Below are positions 52,414 through 60,909 of a stretch of 64,000 bases of DNA, in pieces. The notes beneath the pieces are model-generated. The model was not told the origin of the DNA and did no database searches. It was given only the letters and a program-made list of their open reading frames with translations. The translations under genes and the position numbers were made by a program. This stretch comes from Phycisphaerales bacterium (GTDB lineage: Bacteria > Planctomycetota > Phycisphaerae > Phycisphaerales > SM1A02), in contig JAKVBQ010000004.1 in assembly GCA_022447205.1 (NCBI GenBank), forward strand, positions 1 to 64,000, in the 5' to 3' direction. How positions within the stretch are numbered: the stretch's first letter is position 1; each line of letters begins with the position of its first letter.

Positions 52414-53025
52414 ATGGGTCAGCAGTACGACGAACTCGCCTACGTGTATGCCCGCAGTCTCTACGAGCTTGCGGATGCTGCCGGCGGCCTCGAGAAGGTC
52501 GGCGAGGTCCTCGACGAGCTTGGAGCGATCGTGGAGCTGTCGCGCACCGACGCGCAATTCCACGAGTTCCTCGCCTCGCCGATCATCGGCCTCGGCCGTC
52601 GACGTGAGGCGCTTCGGGCGATCTTCGACGGACGGATCTCCGATCTTGTCCTGCGTTTCCTGCTCGTTGCCAACAGCAAGGGACGTCTGGGCCATGTCGA
52701 TCAGATCGCGGGGGCGTTCGACGCCCTCGTTCAGGAGGCACACGGTCGAATCGAGGTCGACGTGATCACCGCTTCCGCGGATGGTGCCGGCCCCGAGGTT
52801 CTCGAAGCGGTGAAGCAGCGGGTCCAGGCCGTCCTCGGCAAGGAGCCGGTCTTCCATCAGCACGCCGACCCGGCGATGATCGGTGGGATCAAGTTGCGCA
52901 TTGGAGATCAGCTCGTGGACGGGTCCGTGGCGACCCGCCTGCGAAGAATGAAGGAAGACATCCTCGGCAAGGGCGCGACCGTGGTCCGTTCCGAAGCCGA
53001 GCGTTTCCTCGAGGGTGCTTCGTAA
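52414..53025 (+). CDS. atpH: F1Fo ATP synthase subunit delta
   Basis: The 203-aa stator subunit joining subunit b to the top of F1 (OSCP homologue). Family pattern: YAYARSLYELA-like N-terminus (AYVYARSLYELADAAG), SPIIGLGRRREALRAIF, and the C-terminal DPAMIGGIKLRIGDQLVDGS. It starts 12 bases after atpF and is followed by an 90-base leader before atpA. Confidence 0.95.
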   Translation: MGQQYDELAYVYARSLYELADAAGGLEKVGEVLDELGAIVELSRTDAQFHEFLASPIIGLGRRREALRAIFDGRISDLVLRFLLVANSKGRLGHVDQIAGAFDALVQEAHGRIEVDVITASADGAGPEVLEAVKQRVQAVLGKEPVFHQHADPAMIGGIKLRIGDQLVDGSVATRLRRMKEDILGKGATVVRSEAERFLEGAS

Positions 53026-53064
53026 ACAGCACCTTCGTGACCGGATACGAAATCAAGTACACAT

Positions 53065-53083
53065 CGGCACGACGATCGTGCCG
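53065..53083 (+). promoter_or_regulatory. hairpin in the atpH-atpA spacer
   Basis: CGGCACGA-cga-TCGTGCCG forms a perfect 8-bp stem with a three-base loop, 32 bases before the atpA GTG. It has no U tract. It could set mRNA stability or atpA translation relative to the Fo genes. Confidence 0.4.
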
Positions 53084-53115
53084 TTCAGATGAATCGGACG
53101 AACCGAGGAACAGCC

Positions 53116-54669
53116 GTGAAGATCAAGACCGACGAGATCACTTCCGTCATCAAGCAGGAGATCGAACAGTTCGGAAGCGAACTGGAGATTTCCGAAGTTG
53201 GACAGGTCGTCGAGGTGGGCGACGGTATCGCCCGCGTCTACGGACTCAGCAAGGTCATGGCGGGCGAACTGCTTGAATTCCAGGGCGAGCAAGGCTCGGT
53301 CATGGGACAGGCGATGAACCTCGAGCAGGACACCGTTGGTGCCGTCCTCTACGGTGACCCGACCAGCATTCGTGAAGGCGACACCGTTCGCGCGACCGGA
53401 CGCCTCCTCGAGGTGCCCGTCGGCGAGGGCATGCTCGGCCGCGTCGTCGACCCCCTGGGCAACCCCATCGACGGTGGCGGTGACATCGAGGCTGCAGGCA
53501 CCCGCAAGGTCGACATCGTCGCCCCCGGCATCGCCTACCGACAGCCCGTGAACCAGCCGCTTCAGTTCGGCATCAAGGCCGTCGACTCGATGATCCCCGT
53601 GGGCCGAGGCCAGCGTGAGCTCGTCATCGGCGACCGCAAGACCGGCAAGACCGCGGTCTGCATCGATGCGATCATCAACCAGAAGGAGTTCTGGGGCACT
53701 GATGACGCGGTGGTCTGCATCTACGTCGCCGTCGGCCAGAAGGAATCGACCATCGCCGGCGTCGTCGACTCGCTTCGCGAGCATGGCGCACTCGACTACA
53801 CGATCATCGTCTCCGCAGGCGCCGCTTCCGCCGCACCGCTCCAGTACATCGCGCCGTATTCCGGCACCGCGATGGGCGAGTACTTCATGTGGAAGGGCAA
53901 GGAGGGCAAGACTCCGAAGCACGTCCTCTGCGTCTACGACGACCTTTCCAAGCAGGCCGTCGCCTATCGCGAACTGTCGCTCCTGCTTCGTCGCCCCCCC
54001 GGTCGTGAGGCCTACCCCGGCGACGTCTTCTACCTGCACAGTCGTCTCCTGGAACGAGCCACGAAGCTCTCCGACGAGAACGGCGGCGGTTCACTGACCG
54101 CACTTCCGATCATCGAGACCCAGGAAGGCGACGTCTCCGCCTACATTCCGACCAACGTGATCTCGATCACCGACGGTCAGATCTACCTCCAGCCCGAACT
54201 CTTCGCGGCGGGTGTCCGTCCGGCAATCAACGTCGGCATCTCGGTGTCCCGCGTGGGTGGCAGCGCACAGATCAAGGCGATGAAGGAGGTCGCCGGTTCA
54301 CTGCGACTCGACCTCGCCGCCTTCCGTGAGCTCGAGGCGTTCGCCCAGCTCGGCACCGATCTCGATGCCGCCTCCCAGCGTCAGCTGGACCGTGGCGCGC
54401 GCATGGTCGAACTCCTCAAGCAGGGTCAGTACACCCCGTTCGAGGTGATCGATCAGTGCATCGCGATCTTCGCCGGTTCGAAGGGTGTGCTCGATGACAT
54501 CGACCTCGACAAGGTGGATGACTTCGAACAGTCGCTTCTCGAGCACTTCCGCGGTCCCAAGGCGGACCTCAGGGCGAAACTCGCCGAGAGCAAGTCCTTC
54601 AAGGGGATCGAGGACGAGTTCCTCGAAGCCGTGCGCGACTTCAAGGCCAACTGGGTGCCCAGCACCTGA
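53116..54669 (+). CDS. atpA: F1Fo ATP synthase subunit alpha
   Basis: The 517-aa non-catalytic nucleotide-binding subunit of F1. The P-loop is at 172-179 (GDRKTGKT), with [34 protein letters not shown] and the arginine-finger region [12 protein letters not shown] 53116 is preferred because GAGGA stands six bases upstream and the product then begins [16 protein letters not shown] 53089 in frame lacks a ribosome-binding site. It is the last gene of the operon: an intrinsic terminator follows and atpG/atpD/atpC are absent. Confidence 0.97.
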   Translation: MKIKTDEITSVIKQEIEQFGSELEISEVGQVVEVGDGIARVYGLSKVMAGELLEFQGEQGSVMGQAMNLEQDTVGAVLYGDPTSIREGDTVRATGRLLEVPVGEGMLGRVVDPLGNPIDGGGDIEAAGTRKVDIVAPGIAYRQPVNQPLQFGIKAVDSMIPVGRGQRELVIGDRKTGKTAVCIDAIINQKEFWGTDDAVVCIYVAVGQKESTIAGVVDSLREHGALDYTIIVSAGAASAAPLQYIAPYSGTAMGEYFMWKGKEGKTPKHVLCVYDDLSKQAVAYRELSLLLRRPPGREAYPGDVFYLHSRLLERATKLSDENGGGSLTALPIIETQEGDVSAYIPTNVISITDGQIYLQPELFAAGVRPAINVGISVSRVGGSAQIKAMKEVAGSLRLDLAAFRELEAFAQLGTDLDAASQRQLDRGARMVELLKQGQYTPFEVIDQCIAIFAGSKGVLDDIDLDKVDDFEQSLLEHFRGPKADLRAKLAESKSFKGIEDEFLEAVRDFKANWVPST

Positions 54670-54694
54670 TTCGCGCGAACAGCACGCTTTATCA

Positions 54695-54732
54695 CGCGCA
54701 CCGTCCTCTTGATGGCGGTGCGCGTTCTTTTT
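54695..54732 (+). terminator. intrinsic terminator after atpA
   Basis: CGCGCACCG-tcctcttgatgg-CGGTGCGCG followed by TTCTTTTTG, 26 bases beyond the atpA stop: a perfect 9-bp GC-rich stem with a U-rich tail. Confidence 0.9.
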
Positions 54733-54789
54733 GACTCCTTACCGCGAGAGCAGGGCGGTCTGCCGGCAAGGATTCGGTAGGCTGAAGGC

Positions 54790-56676
54790 ATGAGAACGAT
54801 CGTGCTGCTGCCCCTGGCCTTCGTGTGTTCCCTGTCACTGACCGTCATGGCGGACCATCCGGTCGAGGCAAAGGACATCGCCTCCGGGCCGGAGGACATC
54901 CTTTCTGGTCGGGTCCGGCTCCCCGAGCCCGGCACCGTCGGCGCGACATCCTGCACGGCGCTCCTGCGTTGCGATGAGGTCTCCCCTTCGCTGCTCGAAT
55001 TCACGACCGGTCCCGGAAAGTCGATGGCCGCGCTGCTCGCGGCTGACGTCGAGGCGTGGTCCCTTGACGCCCGCGTCGAGGGCGTGGACAAGCCGCTCGA
55101 AGGTGACCTGCACGGAGCGGATGCCCTCGTTCCCGGTGCGCTGGCTCGCGTGGTGACCTTCCCTTCCGATGCGGGAGAGGTTCGTGTCTCCTTCGACCGA
55201 CCGAAAACCGGTGGTGCCGGCTGGCTGCTGCTTGCGGATGGAGAAGAGGAGCTCAGGTTGTTCTCCCACTTCGGTGGCCATGGGGCGATCGTGGGTCGGC
55301 AGGTCTCGCTGCACACGAGTCTCGAGGGAGGAACACTCATCGAAGGGCGTGTCGACCTGACCGCTCCTGACGGTGTCATCCACCAGCGTGTGCTTGGTGT
55401 TGAAGGCGCATCGAGCGTTGCCACGTTCACTCCCGGACTGGTCGGGGACTGGACGGTTCGCACCATCGTTCATGCACGTGATCATCAGGGCGTCGAGCGG
55501 GTCCGGACGAACCAGCAGATCATGCGTGTCGTTCGCCCTGAACTGACCTTTGTCGGAGACGTGCGGATCATGCAGGAGGCCGACGGACGGATCGGACTGA
55601 CGATCCCGGTCACGCTCCTCCCCCAGGGTGAGCTCGGCGGCCCGCGACGTGTCGCCGTCGGCTGCGAGGTCTGGGGTCGAGACGGTTCGGGTGAGCTGGT
55701 TCCGGTCTGCTGGGTGGCACGCATGCATCAGCTGCCTGCAGCCGGAGGTCCGGCGTCGTGCGGTCTTCGTTTCGATCCGAGATGGATTGCGCTTGCGGGC
55801 ATCGATCCCATGTCGATCGAGCTTCGGGAACTTCGTGCGCATGGTGCGGAAGGTTTCGTGCTCCTTGACCACGACCTCGAGCCACGGGTGCTCGTTCCCG
55901 AGGTGATCACCGCATCGGAGACCGTGCCCGAGGGCATCGAGCCGGGCATGCAGGCGGGTCATTCCGGCGAGGTCGTCAGTGGGGGGGCGCCACCTGTCGA
56001 CTCCCTGGTGTCCGCCGCCGGTCATGTCCTGCTCATCTCCCACGGCTACTGCACCGACATCTTTCCCTGGCAGACCAGTGACTTCTCCGGTGACTTCGAG
56101 CTGTTCGAGGACTACGAGCAGAACCTTTCGCACGACACCTTCGCCCTTCGCTTCGAGGCGTACGGTCGCAACTTCAAGTCGATGGGGATCGCGGGTCATT
56201 CCCAGGGCGGGAATGCCGCCGCGCATCTCTTCACCTTCTACTGGAGCGCACTCGACTGGCCCACCGGCGATCGACGGATCCAGGGTGTCGGGGTTCCCTG
56301 GCAGGGAACCGCCCTTGCCGGGAATGCCGCGGTCCTCGGGGAGGTGTTCGGAGTCGGTTGCGGCACGAACTACGACATGACCTACGAGGGGTCGGCCGCG
56401 TGGTTGTCCTTCATCCCCGGTTGGGTTCGGGAGGATGTCTGGTTCTGGACCACCTCCTTCACCGACGGCTGGTTCTACGACTACTGCCAGATCGTGACGG
56501 ACATCCTGCTCAGCGATCCGGATGATGGCACCGTGGAACGTTATGCAGGGCAGCTCGACGGTGGGAACAACGGTGGGCACAAGACCGGCTGGTGCCACAC
56601 CCGTTTGATGCGAGATCCTCCCCAGTGCAAGGATCCCGACCGAAACGTGGAGCTCAGCGCGGAGGCCGCACGATGA
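54790..56676 (+). CDS. exported alpha/beta-hydrolase
   Basis: A 628-aa secreted protein. After the signal (TIVLLPLAFVCSLSLTVMA) come about 370 residues of beta-rich domains (Ig-like or CARDB-like appearance, e.g. GLVGDWTVRTIVHARDHQG). The C-terminal third is an alpha/beta-hydrolase fold with the nucleophile elbow GIAGHSQGGNAA (Ser471) and an oxyanion-type VLLISHGYCTD. The C-terminus carries conserved-looking Cys (TGWCHTRLMRDPPQCKDPDR). It is probably a lipase or esterase acting outside the cell. It overlaps the next gene by 4 bases. Confidence 0.78.
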   Translation: MRTIVLLPLAFVCSLSLTVMADHPVEAKDIASGPEDILSGRVRLPEPGTVGATSCTALLRCDEVSPSLLEFTTGPGKSMAALLAADVEAWSLDARVEGVDKPLEGDLHGADALVPGALARVVTFPSDAGEVRVSFDRPKTGGAGWLLLADGEEELRLFSHFGGHGAIVGRQVSLHTSLEGGTLIEGRVDLTAPDGVIHQRVLGVEGASSVATFTPGLVGDWTVRTIVHARDHQGVERVRTNQQIMRVVRPELTFVGDVRIMQEADGRIGLTIPVTLLPQGELGGPRRVAVGCEVWGRDGSGELVPVCWVARMHQLPAAGGPASCGLRFDPRWIALAGIDPMSIELRELRAHGAEGFVLLDHDLEPRVLVPEVITASETVPEGIEPGMQAGHSGEVVSGGAPPVDSLVSAAGHVLLISHGYCTDIFPWQTSDFSGDFELFEDYEQNLSHDTFALRFEAYGRNFKSMGIAGHSQGGNAAAHLFTFYWSALDWPTGDRRIQGVGVPWQGTALAGNAAVLGEVFGVGCGTNYDMTYEGSAAWLSFIPGWVREDVWFWTTSFTDGWFYDYCQIVTDILLSDPDDGTVERYAGQLDGGNNGGHKTGWCHTRLMRDPPQCKDPDRNVELSAEAAR

Positions 56677-57431
56677 CCTGCTTCAACGGTCCAGTACTCG
56701 TCCTTGCAACCGCCTTCCTTGCGACTTCGAACGCGCATGGATCCGAGTTGCATGCCTGTTCCGGCTCGGGCTTCCCGATTCCCGATGGGAGTGCTTCCGG
56801 CTCGGTCGCTCCCCTCGTGATCGGTCAGTCCGAGGACCCGCTCGTGGTGGTGGGTGCCCGGCTCGAGCTCGAGATCGAACACCCCTGGGTGGGTGATCTC
56901 GTCGTTGAACTGACGTCACCCTCCGGTGCCGTCACGCTCGCTCTCATCGATCGTGCGGGTCAGGTTCCCTACGGGTTCCCGGGCCCCTTCGGTTGCGGTG
57001 GTGACGACATGCTGGTGAGTCTCGAGGACGAGGCAGCCCTCTCGATCGAGGAGGTCTGCACCACGACCGGTACCCCCGTCTTCTCGGGTGTCCTTCGTCC
57101 CCAGCAGTCACTTGCCGGTTTCAACGGCGTCGATCCCGTCGGCACCTGGAGCCTTCGTCTGATCGACGTGCAGTCCGGGGATGCCGGCAGCTTCGTGTCC
57201 GCCTGTCTCAGGCTCGACGTGGAGACCGACTGCGACCGCGATGGTGTTCCCGATGACTGCACCAGCTGTGCCGGTGACCTCGATGGTGACGGCACGGTCG
57301 ACGGATCCGATCTCTCGGCCATGCTTGGTTCCTGGGGCACTTCGAACCAGTCTGCGGACATCGACGGTGATGGCGTGGTGGGAGGGTCCGATCTCTCGGT
57401 CCTGCTCGGCAACTGGGGCGCCTGTCCCTGA
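56673..57431 (+). CDS. exported P-domain protein with dockerin-like C-terminus
   Basis: A 252-aa secreted protein: signal peptide (PVLVLATAFLATSNAHG), a proprotein-convertase P/Homo B-type beta domain (LELEIEHPWVGDLVVELTSP ... GTWSLRLIDVQSGDAGS), and two C-terminal EF-hand-like repeats, GDLDGDGTVDGSDLSAMLGS and DIDGDGVVGGSDLSVLLGN. This dockerin-like ending is typical of Phycisphaerae exported proteins; its partner, if any, is unknown. ATG 56673 overlaps the hydrolase stop (ATGA), so both proteins are produced together. Confidence 0.85.
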   Translation: MTCFNGPVLVLATAFLATSNAHGSELHACSGSGFPIPDGSASGSVAPLVIGQSEDPLVVVGARLELEIEHPWVGDLVVELTSPSGAVTLALIDRAGQVPYGFPGPFGCGGDDMLVSLEDEAALSIEEVCTTTGTPVFSGVLRPQQSLAGFNGVDPVGTWSLRLIDVQSGDAGSFVSACLRLDVETDCDRDGVPDDCTSCAGDLDGDGTVDGSDLSAMLGSWGTSNQSADIDGDGVVGGSDLSVLLGNWGACP

Positions 57432-57485
57432 GTTCTGTTCGACGTCACTGCAGCGCTCGAATCGACCCGTTCCGAGCAAGGCCCA

Positions 57486-58343
57486 TCATTCGAAGACGAC
57501 GACCTGGTCTCCCTGGACCAGCAGTTTCCTGTCGAGATGGCATCGGACCGCCCTGGCGAGGGTGGTGCGTTCCACATCCCGTCCCTTGCGCGTGAGTTCG
57601 ACGACTCCGTCTCGGTGCGAGCAGTCGATGACCTGCTGGCTGATGATCGGCCCGGCATCGAGCTCCGCCGTCACGTAGTGAGCGGTCGCTCCGATCAGCT
57701 TCACGCCTCGCTCGTGGGCCTGACGATAGGGGGATGCACCTGCGAAGGCCGGGAGGAACGAATGGTGGATGTTGATGATCCGGTTCCTCCATCCCTCCAC
57801 GAACTCCGGGGAGAGGACCTGCATGTAGCGGGCCAGGACCATGAGGTCGATGCCGTGTTCCTCGAGGGCGGACTGCAGCCGCCCCTCGCTTTCGGCCCTG
57901 GTGGCAGGATCGACCGGTATGTGCAGGAAGGGAATCCCGAAGAACTCGGCAGTCGGGCGGAGCGTCTCGTGGTTGGAGATCACGATCGGGATCTCACACT
58001 CGAGCTCCCCCGATTCATGGCGCTGGAGGATGTCGTGGAGGCAGTGAGGCTCCCTGGTGCAGAGGATCGCCAGTCGTGATCTCTCTTCACCGAAGTGGAG
58101 CGTCGAGGCCATGCCATGTCGCTCACAGAGTCTGGAGAGCGCCTCGAGGAACGTGCTCCTGTCGAGGTCCGGCTCCCCCTTCTCGATCGCCATCCGCATG
58201 CGGAATGCACCATGCTCGACGTCCACCGACTGGTCGACCCTCGTGATGTTGCAGCCCTGCTGGTGCATGAAGCCTGCGACTTCCGCGACGAGACCGGGTC
58301 GGTCCTGGCAGCTGACGAGCAGGATGGCATTCGAGTCGGGCAT
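57486..58343 (-). CDS. purU: formyltetrahydrofolate deformylase
   Basis: Hydrolyses 10-formyl-THF to formate and THF, supplying formate for PurT-type purine synthesis and balancing one-carbon pools. The 285-aa product has an N-terminal ACT domain (AILLVSCQDRPGLVAEVAGF) and a formyltransferase-like catalytic domain with INIHHSFLPAF, TAHYVTAELDAGPII and the catalytic Asn/His/Asp set. The start is ATG 58343; the frame extends to 58400 without family residues. Divergent from mscS. Confidence 0.95.
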   Translation of the reverse strand: MPDSNAILLVSCQDRPGLVAEVAGFMHQQGCNITRVDQSVDVEHGAFRMRMAIEKGEPDLDRSTFLEALSRLCERHGMASTLHFGEERSRLAILCTREPHCLHDILQRHESGELECEIPIVISNHETLRPTAEFFGIPFLHIPVDPATRAESEGRLQSALEEHGIDLMVLARYMQVLSPEFVEGWRNRIINIHHSFLPAFAGASPYRQAHERGVKLIGATAHYVTAELDAGPIISQQVIDCSHRDGVVELTRKGRDVERTTLARAVRCHLDRKLLVQGDQVVVFE

Positions 58344-58490
58344 GGGTCTCCGGAGGCCATCATGCACTCCTGCAGGGAATCCGCAACCACTCGGGCTCAT
58401 GCGGGACCGGTGGTCTTGCAGTCACATGCAGTTTGGCTAGCATCCTCGACGTCATTCGGATCCTCTCGGGCACGTACGGAGAATGAATTC

Positions 58491-59474
58491 ATGTTCAGCA
58501 GTCTCATGGCCACCTTCATCGGCATCGGAGGAGCGGAGGACGATCCGGCCCCGGAATCGACCGACACCGAAGCTGCGAAGGGATCGCTCGAGAAGATCGA
58601 GGAGCTCCGCTCGCTCGGTGATGTCCAGGACCTCCTCTCGCTCCTGCTCGATGGACTCAAGGACTACATGGTCCTCTATGCCCCGAGGGTCCTTCTGGCC
58701 CTGCTCTGGCTGATCGTGGGACTCTTTCTCGTCAAGCTGATCGTGAAGCTGGTGGGACGCGGTTTCAAGGTCCGTGACGTGAACGAGTCCGTTCAAATCT
58801 TCGTCCTCAGCGTCCTCAGGGTCGGTCTTCGGATCATCCTGGTCATCATGGTGCTCGGCATCCTCGGGGTGCCCACCGCCAGCCTCGGTTTCATCATCGG
58901 CGCCGCATCGCTGGCGATCGGCTTCGCGCTGAAGGACACCCTCCAGAATTTCGCGGGAGGCATCATCGTCCTCCTGCTCAAGCCCTACGAGGTCGGCCAT
59001 TACATCGAGGCACAAGGATTCAGCGGAACGGTTCGCGAGATACAGATCTTCAACACCATTCTCGCGACTTCCGACAATCGACGGGTCATCATTCCCAATG
59101 GAAAACTCTCGACCAGCTCCCTGATCAACTATTCGATCGAGTCGACCCGCAGGGTCGAAGTGATGATCGGCATCGGATACGAGGACGACATCGAGCAGGC
59201 GCGCTCGGTTCTCCTCGGGCTCATCAACGATGATGAACGGACCCACCACGATCCGGAACCCGTCGTCAAGGTCGGAGCTCTCGGCGACAGTTCCGTCGAC
59301 ATCCTGGCCAGGGTCTGGGTTGATCGTTCCGATTTCTGGGCCTACCGAGTCGAATTGCTCGAAAAGGTCAAGCAGGCCTTCGACCGCGAAGGGATCTCGA
59401 TACCGTATCCGCAGACTGAAGTCACCGTCCGGCAGGACGGATCCATGGACAACAACAAGGGCAATGTCGAATGA
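58491..59474 (+). CDS. mscS: small-conductance mechanosensitive channel (MscS family)
   Basis: A 327-aa membrane channel that opens on hypo-osmotic shock. Seen: three membrane helices with the Gly/Ala-rich pore helix GAASLAIGFALKDTLQNFAG, then the beta domain (GHYIEAQGFSGTVREIQIFN, RRVIIPNGKLSTSSLINYS) and the C-terminal cage. A cytoplasmic acidic N-terminal segment (about 50 residues) precedes TM1. ATG 58491 has CGGAG about 10 bases upstream. It overlaps the sigma-factor gene by 4 bases. Confidence 0.95.
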   Translation: MFSSLMATFIGIGGAEDDPAPESTDTEAAKGSLEKIEELRSLGDVQDLLSLLLDGLKDYMVLYAPRVLLALLWLIVGLFLVKLIVKLVGRGFKVRDVNESVQIFVLSVLRVGLRIILVIMVLGILGVPTASLGFIIGAASLAIGFALKDTLQNFAGGIIVLLLKPYEVGHYIEAQGFSGTVREIQIFNTILATSDNRRVIIPNGKLSTSSLINYSIESTRRVEVMIGIGYEDDIEQARSVLLGLINDDERTHHDPEPVVKVGALGDSSVDILARVWVDRSDFWAYRVELLEKVKQAFDREGISIPYPQTEVTVRQDGSMDNNKGNVE

Positions 59475-60427
59475 GCGAGCACGTCCTCAAGCTTGAACCG
59501 GATGGTTGGGACGGGGACATCCTCCTCATCACCGGGCTCCGCTCCACGGTCGGACGTGGCTCCGATTCCGATGTCATGGTGGCCGAGCCGAGCATCTCGC
59601 GTGAACACGCCGTCGTGCATCTCGCTGAGAAGGGATGGGAGCTCGAGGACGCCGGAAGCAGCCAGGGGACCGGGGTCAACTGGATGAGACTCGACAAGGG
59701 TGAACGGGTTCGTCTCGACAAGGGGGATCGGGTGGAGTTCGGCGGCATGGCCTACATGGTCGAGCTGGATGGCGACCCGTTGCCTCGACCGGAACTTCCT
59801 CCGAGACCGAAGCGGATCTCGCACGGTTCCGTCAGCGCCGCGGAGTTCAAGACCCGGGGCACGCTCCTGTTGCGCCTGAAGGAGGGGGACACCGAGGCTC
59901 GAGAGGTCTCCTGGGAGGACTTCTACAAGGTCTACTCCCCGATCATCGCGGGATTCGCGCGTCGATCGGGTTGTCCGGGTTCGGAGATCGACGACATCGT
60001 CCACGAGGTCATGGCCGGTTTCTTCAAGGCCGCACATCGGTTCGAATATGACCCGAAGATGGGGCGGTTCCGTGGCTACTTGAAGACCGCGACCTTGAAT
60101 GCGATGCGACAGCGCTACCGGAAGAATCGCGGGAAGACCACCTTCGACCCTGCCTGGATGGAGCAGCAGCCCCACAGAACGGAGACGCTCTGGGCACGTG
60201 AGTGGCTCGGACAGCTGATCGTCCGCGCGCTCGATGCCGTGCGAGCGGGGACCAGCATCGAGCAGCGAAGTTGGGATGCCTTCGAACTCTACGGACGAAG
60301 AAACGTGCCCATCGAGGAGGTCTCCGAGCGCCTCGACATGGCACCGACCGCCATCCGGAAGGCGAAGAGCAGGATCTCACAGTTGGTCCGCGACGAAATC
60401 GAACGGCTGCGTCTCGAGGAAGGCTGA
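59471..60427 (+). CDS. FHA domain-ECF sigma factor fusion
   Basis: A 318-aa cytoplasmic protein. Residues about 5-100 are an FHA phosphothreonine-binding domain: STVGRGSDSDV (Gly28-Arg29), SISREHAVVH (Ser43, His46) and GSSQGTGVN. After a Pro-rich linker comes an ECF sigma factor: region 2 FYKVYSPIIAGFARRSG...FRGYLKTATLNAMRQRYRK and region 4 VPIEEVSERLDMAPTAIRKA with its helix-turn-helix. FHA in place of a separate anti-sigma suggests control by a Ser/Thr kinase. Coupling to mscS by ATGA implies a link to osmotic or envelope stress; that is inference. Confidence 0.88.
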   Translation: MSEHVLKLEPDGWDGDILLITGLRSTVGRGSDSDVMVAEPSISREHAVVHLAEKGWELEDAGSSQGTGVNWMRLDKGERVRLDKGDRVEFGGMAYMVELDGDPLPRPELPPRPKRISHGSVSAAEFKTRGTLLLRLKEGDTEAREVSWEDFYKVYSPIIAGFARRSGCPGSEIDDIVHEVMAGFFKAAHRFEYDPKMGRFRGYLKTATLNAMRQRYRKNRGKTTFDPAWMEQQPHRTETLWAREWLGQLIVRALDAVRAGTSIEQRSWDAFELYGRRNVPIEEVSERLDMAPTAIRKAKSRISQLVRDEIERLRLEEG

Positions 60428-60859
60428 CGCCCCCTTGGGTCGCTTGAGTTTGAGCCATGGTCTCGATGGTCCCGCTGAATCACGATTTTATCTGCTCGAG
60501 ACCCCTCTAAATGCCCAAAATCGAAGATTTGAGGCTTCCCAAACCCCATACATGCTGCCATGATGATTTCAGAGAGAGTTCCTGGGGGCGGTCAAAAGGG
60601 ATTTGAGAGAGAGCGTGGCCAAGCCGACGCTCGTGGTGGATTGCCGGCTGACTTCGTGTCGGTCGAACAGCAGGATGTTCCGTCATGCTCCCGCTGAGAT
60701 GACCGGACGAATGCAAGCACCACGAACTGACGCACCAAACGGGCGCTGCGCGAATATGGAGTCGTGGGAAGGTCGATTCGGATGTCGTTCCGAATCCTGG
60801 CGGCCTCGGGGTCGTGCCAGGGTTCTATCAAGAACGCACATTCGGATCGCAAGACTCTT

Positions 60860-60894
60860 GGGAGCCGCGGGTGACCGCGGCTCCCGGTTTTTTT
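60860..60894 (+). terminator. strong intrinsic terminator upstream of the epimerase gene
   Basis: GGGAGCCGCGG-gtga-CCGCGGCTCCC followed by GGTTTTTTT: a perfect 11-bp stem with a seven-U tract. Confidence 0.93.
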
Positions 60895-60897
60895 GTC

Positions 60898-60903
60898 TAT
60901 CCT
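60898..60903 (+). promoter_or_regulatory. possible -10 box of a leaderless epimerase transcript
   Basis: TATCCT lies seven bases before the ATG at 60910, directly after the U tract of the terminator, and there is no Shine-Dalgarno before that ATG. Together these fit a transcript beginning at or near the start codon. The hexamer matches TATAAT at only four positions. Confidence 0.25.
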
Positions 60904-60909
60904 CATCGA

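Larger units (their letters stand above)
60428..60909 (+). other. non-coding interval, possible RNA gene ending in a terminator
   Basis: No frame here looks coding. The first 130 bases (60470-60600) are unusually A+T-rich for this window (CACGATTTTATCTG, CTCTAAATGCCCAAAATCG). A small inverted repeat GATTCGG...CCGAATC lies near 60776-60797. The interval ends with a very strong intrinsic terminator 433 bases after the sigma-factor stop, far for a simple 3' end. A long 3' UTR or an independent small RNA between about 60600 and 60894 would explain this. It does not match tmRNA, RNase P, SRP or 6S RNA signatures that I know. Confidence 0.35.

Noticed and set aside
54835-56598. 587-codon minus-strand frame opposite the secreted hydrolase
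   Set aside because: No recognisable domain, antisense composition, and it would conflict with a gene having a signal peptide and a catalytic GHSQGG elbow.
60600-60860. tRNA, tmRNA, RNase P or SRP RNA gene in the non-coding interval
   Set aside because: No acceptor stem/CCA, T-loop consensus, tag-peptide frame or other conserved core sequences of those RNAs could be found by eye.
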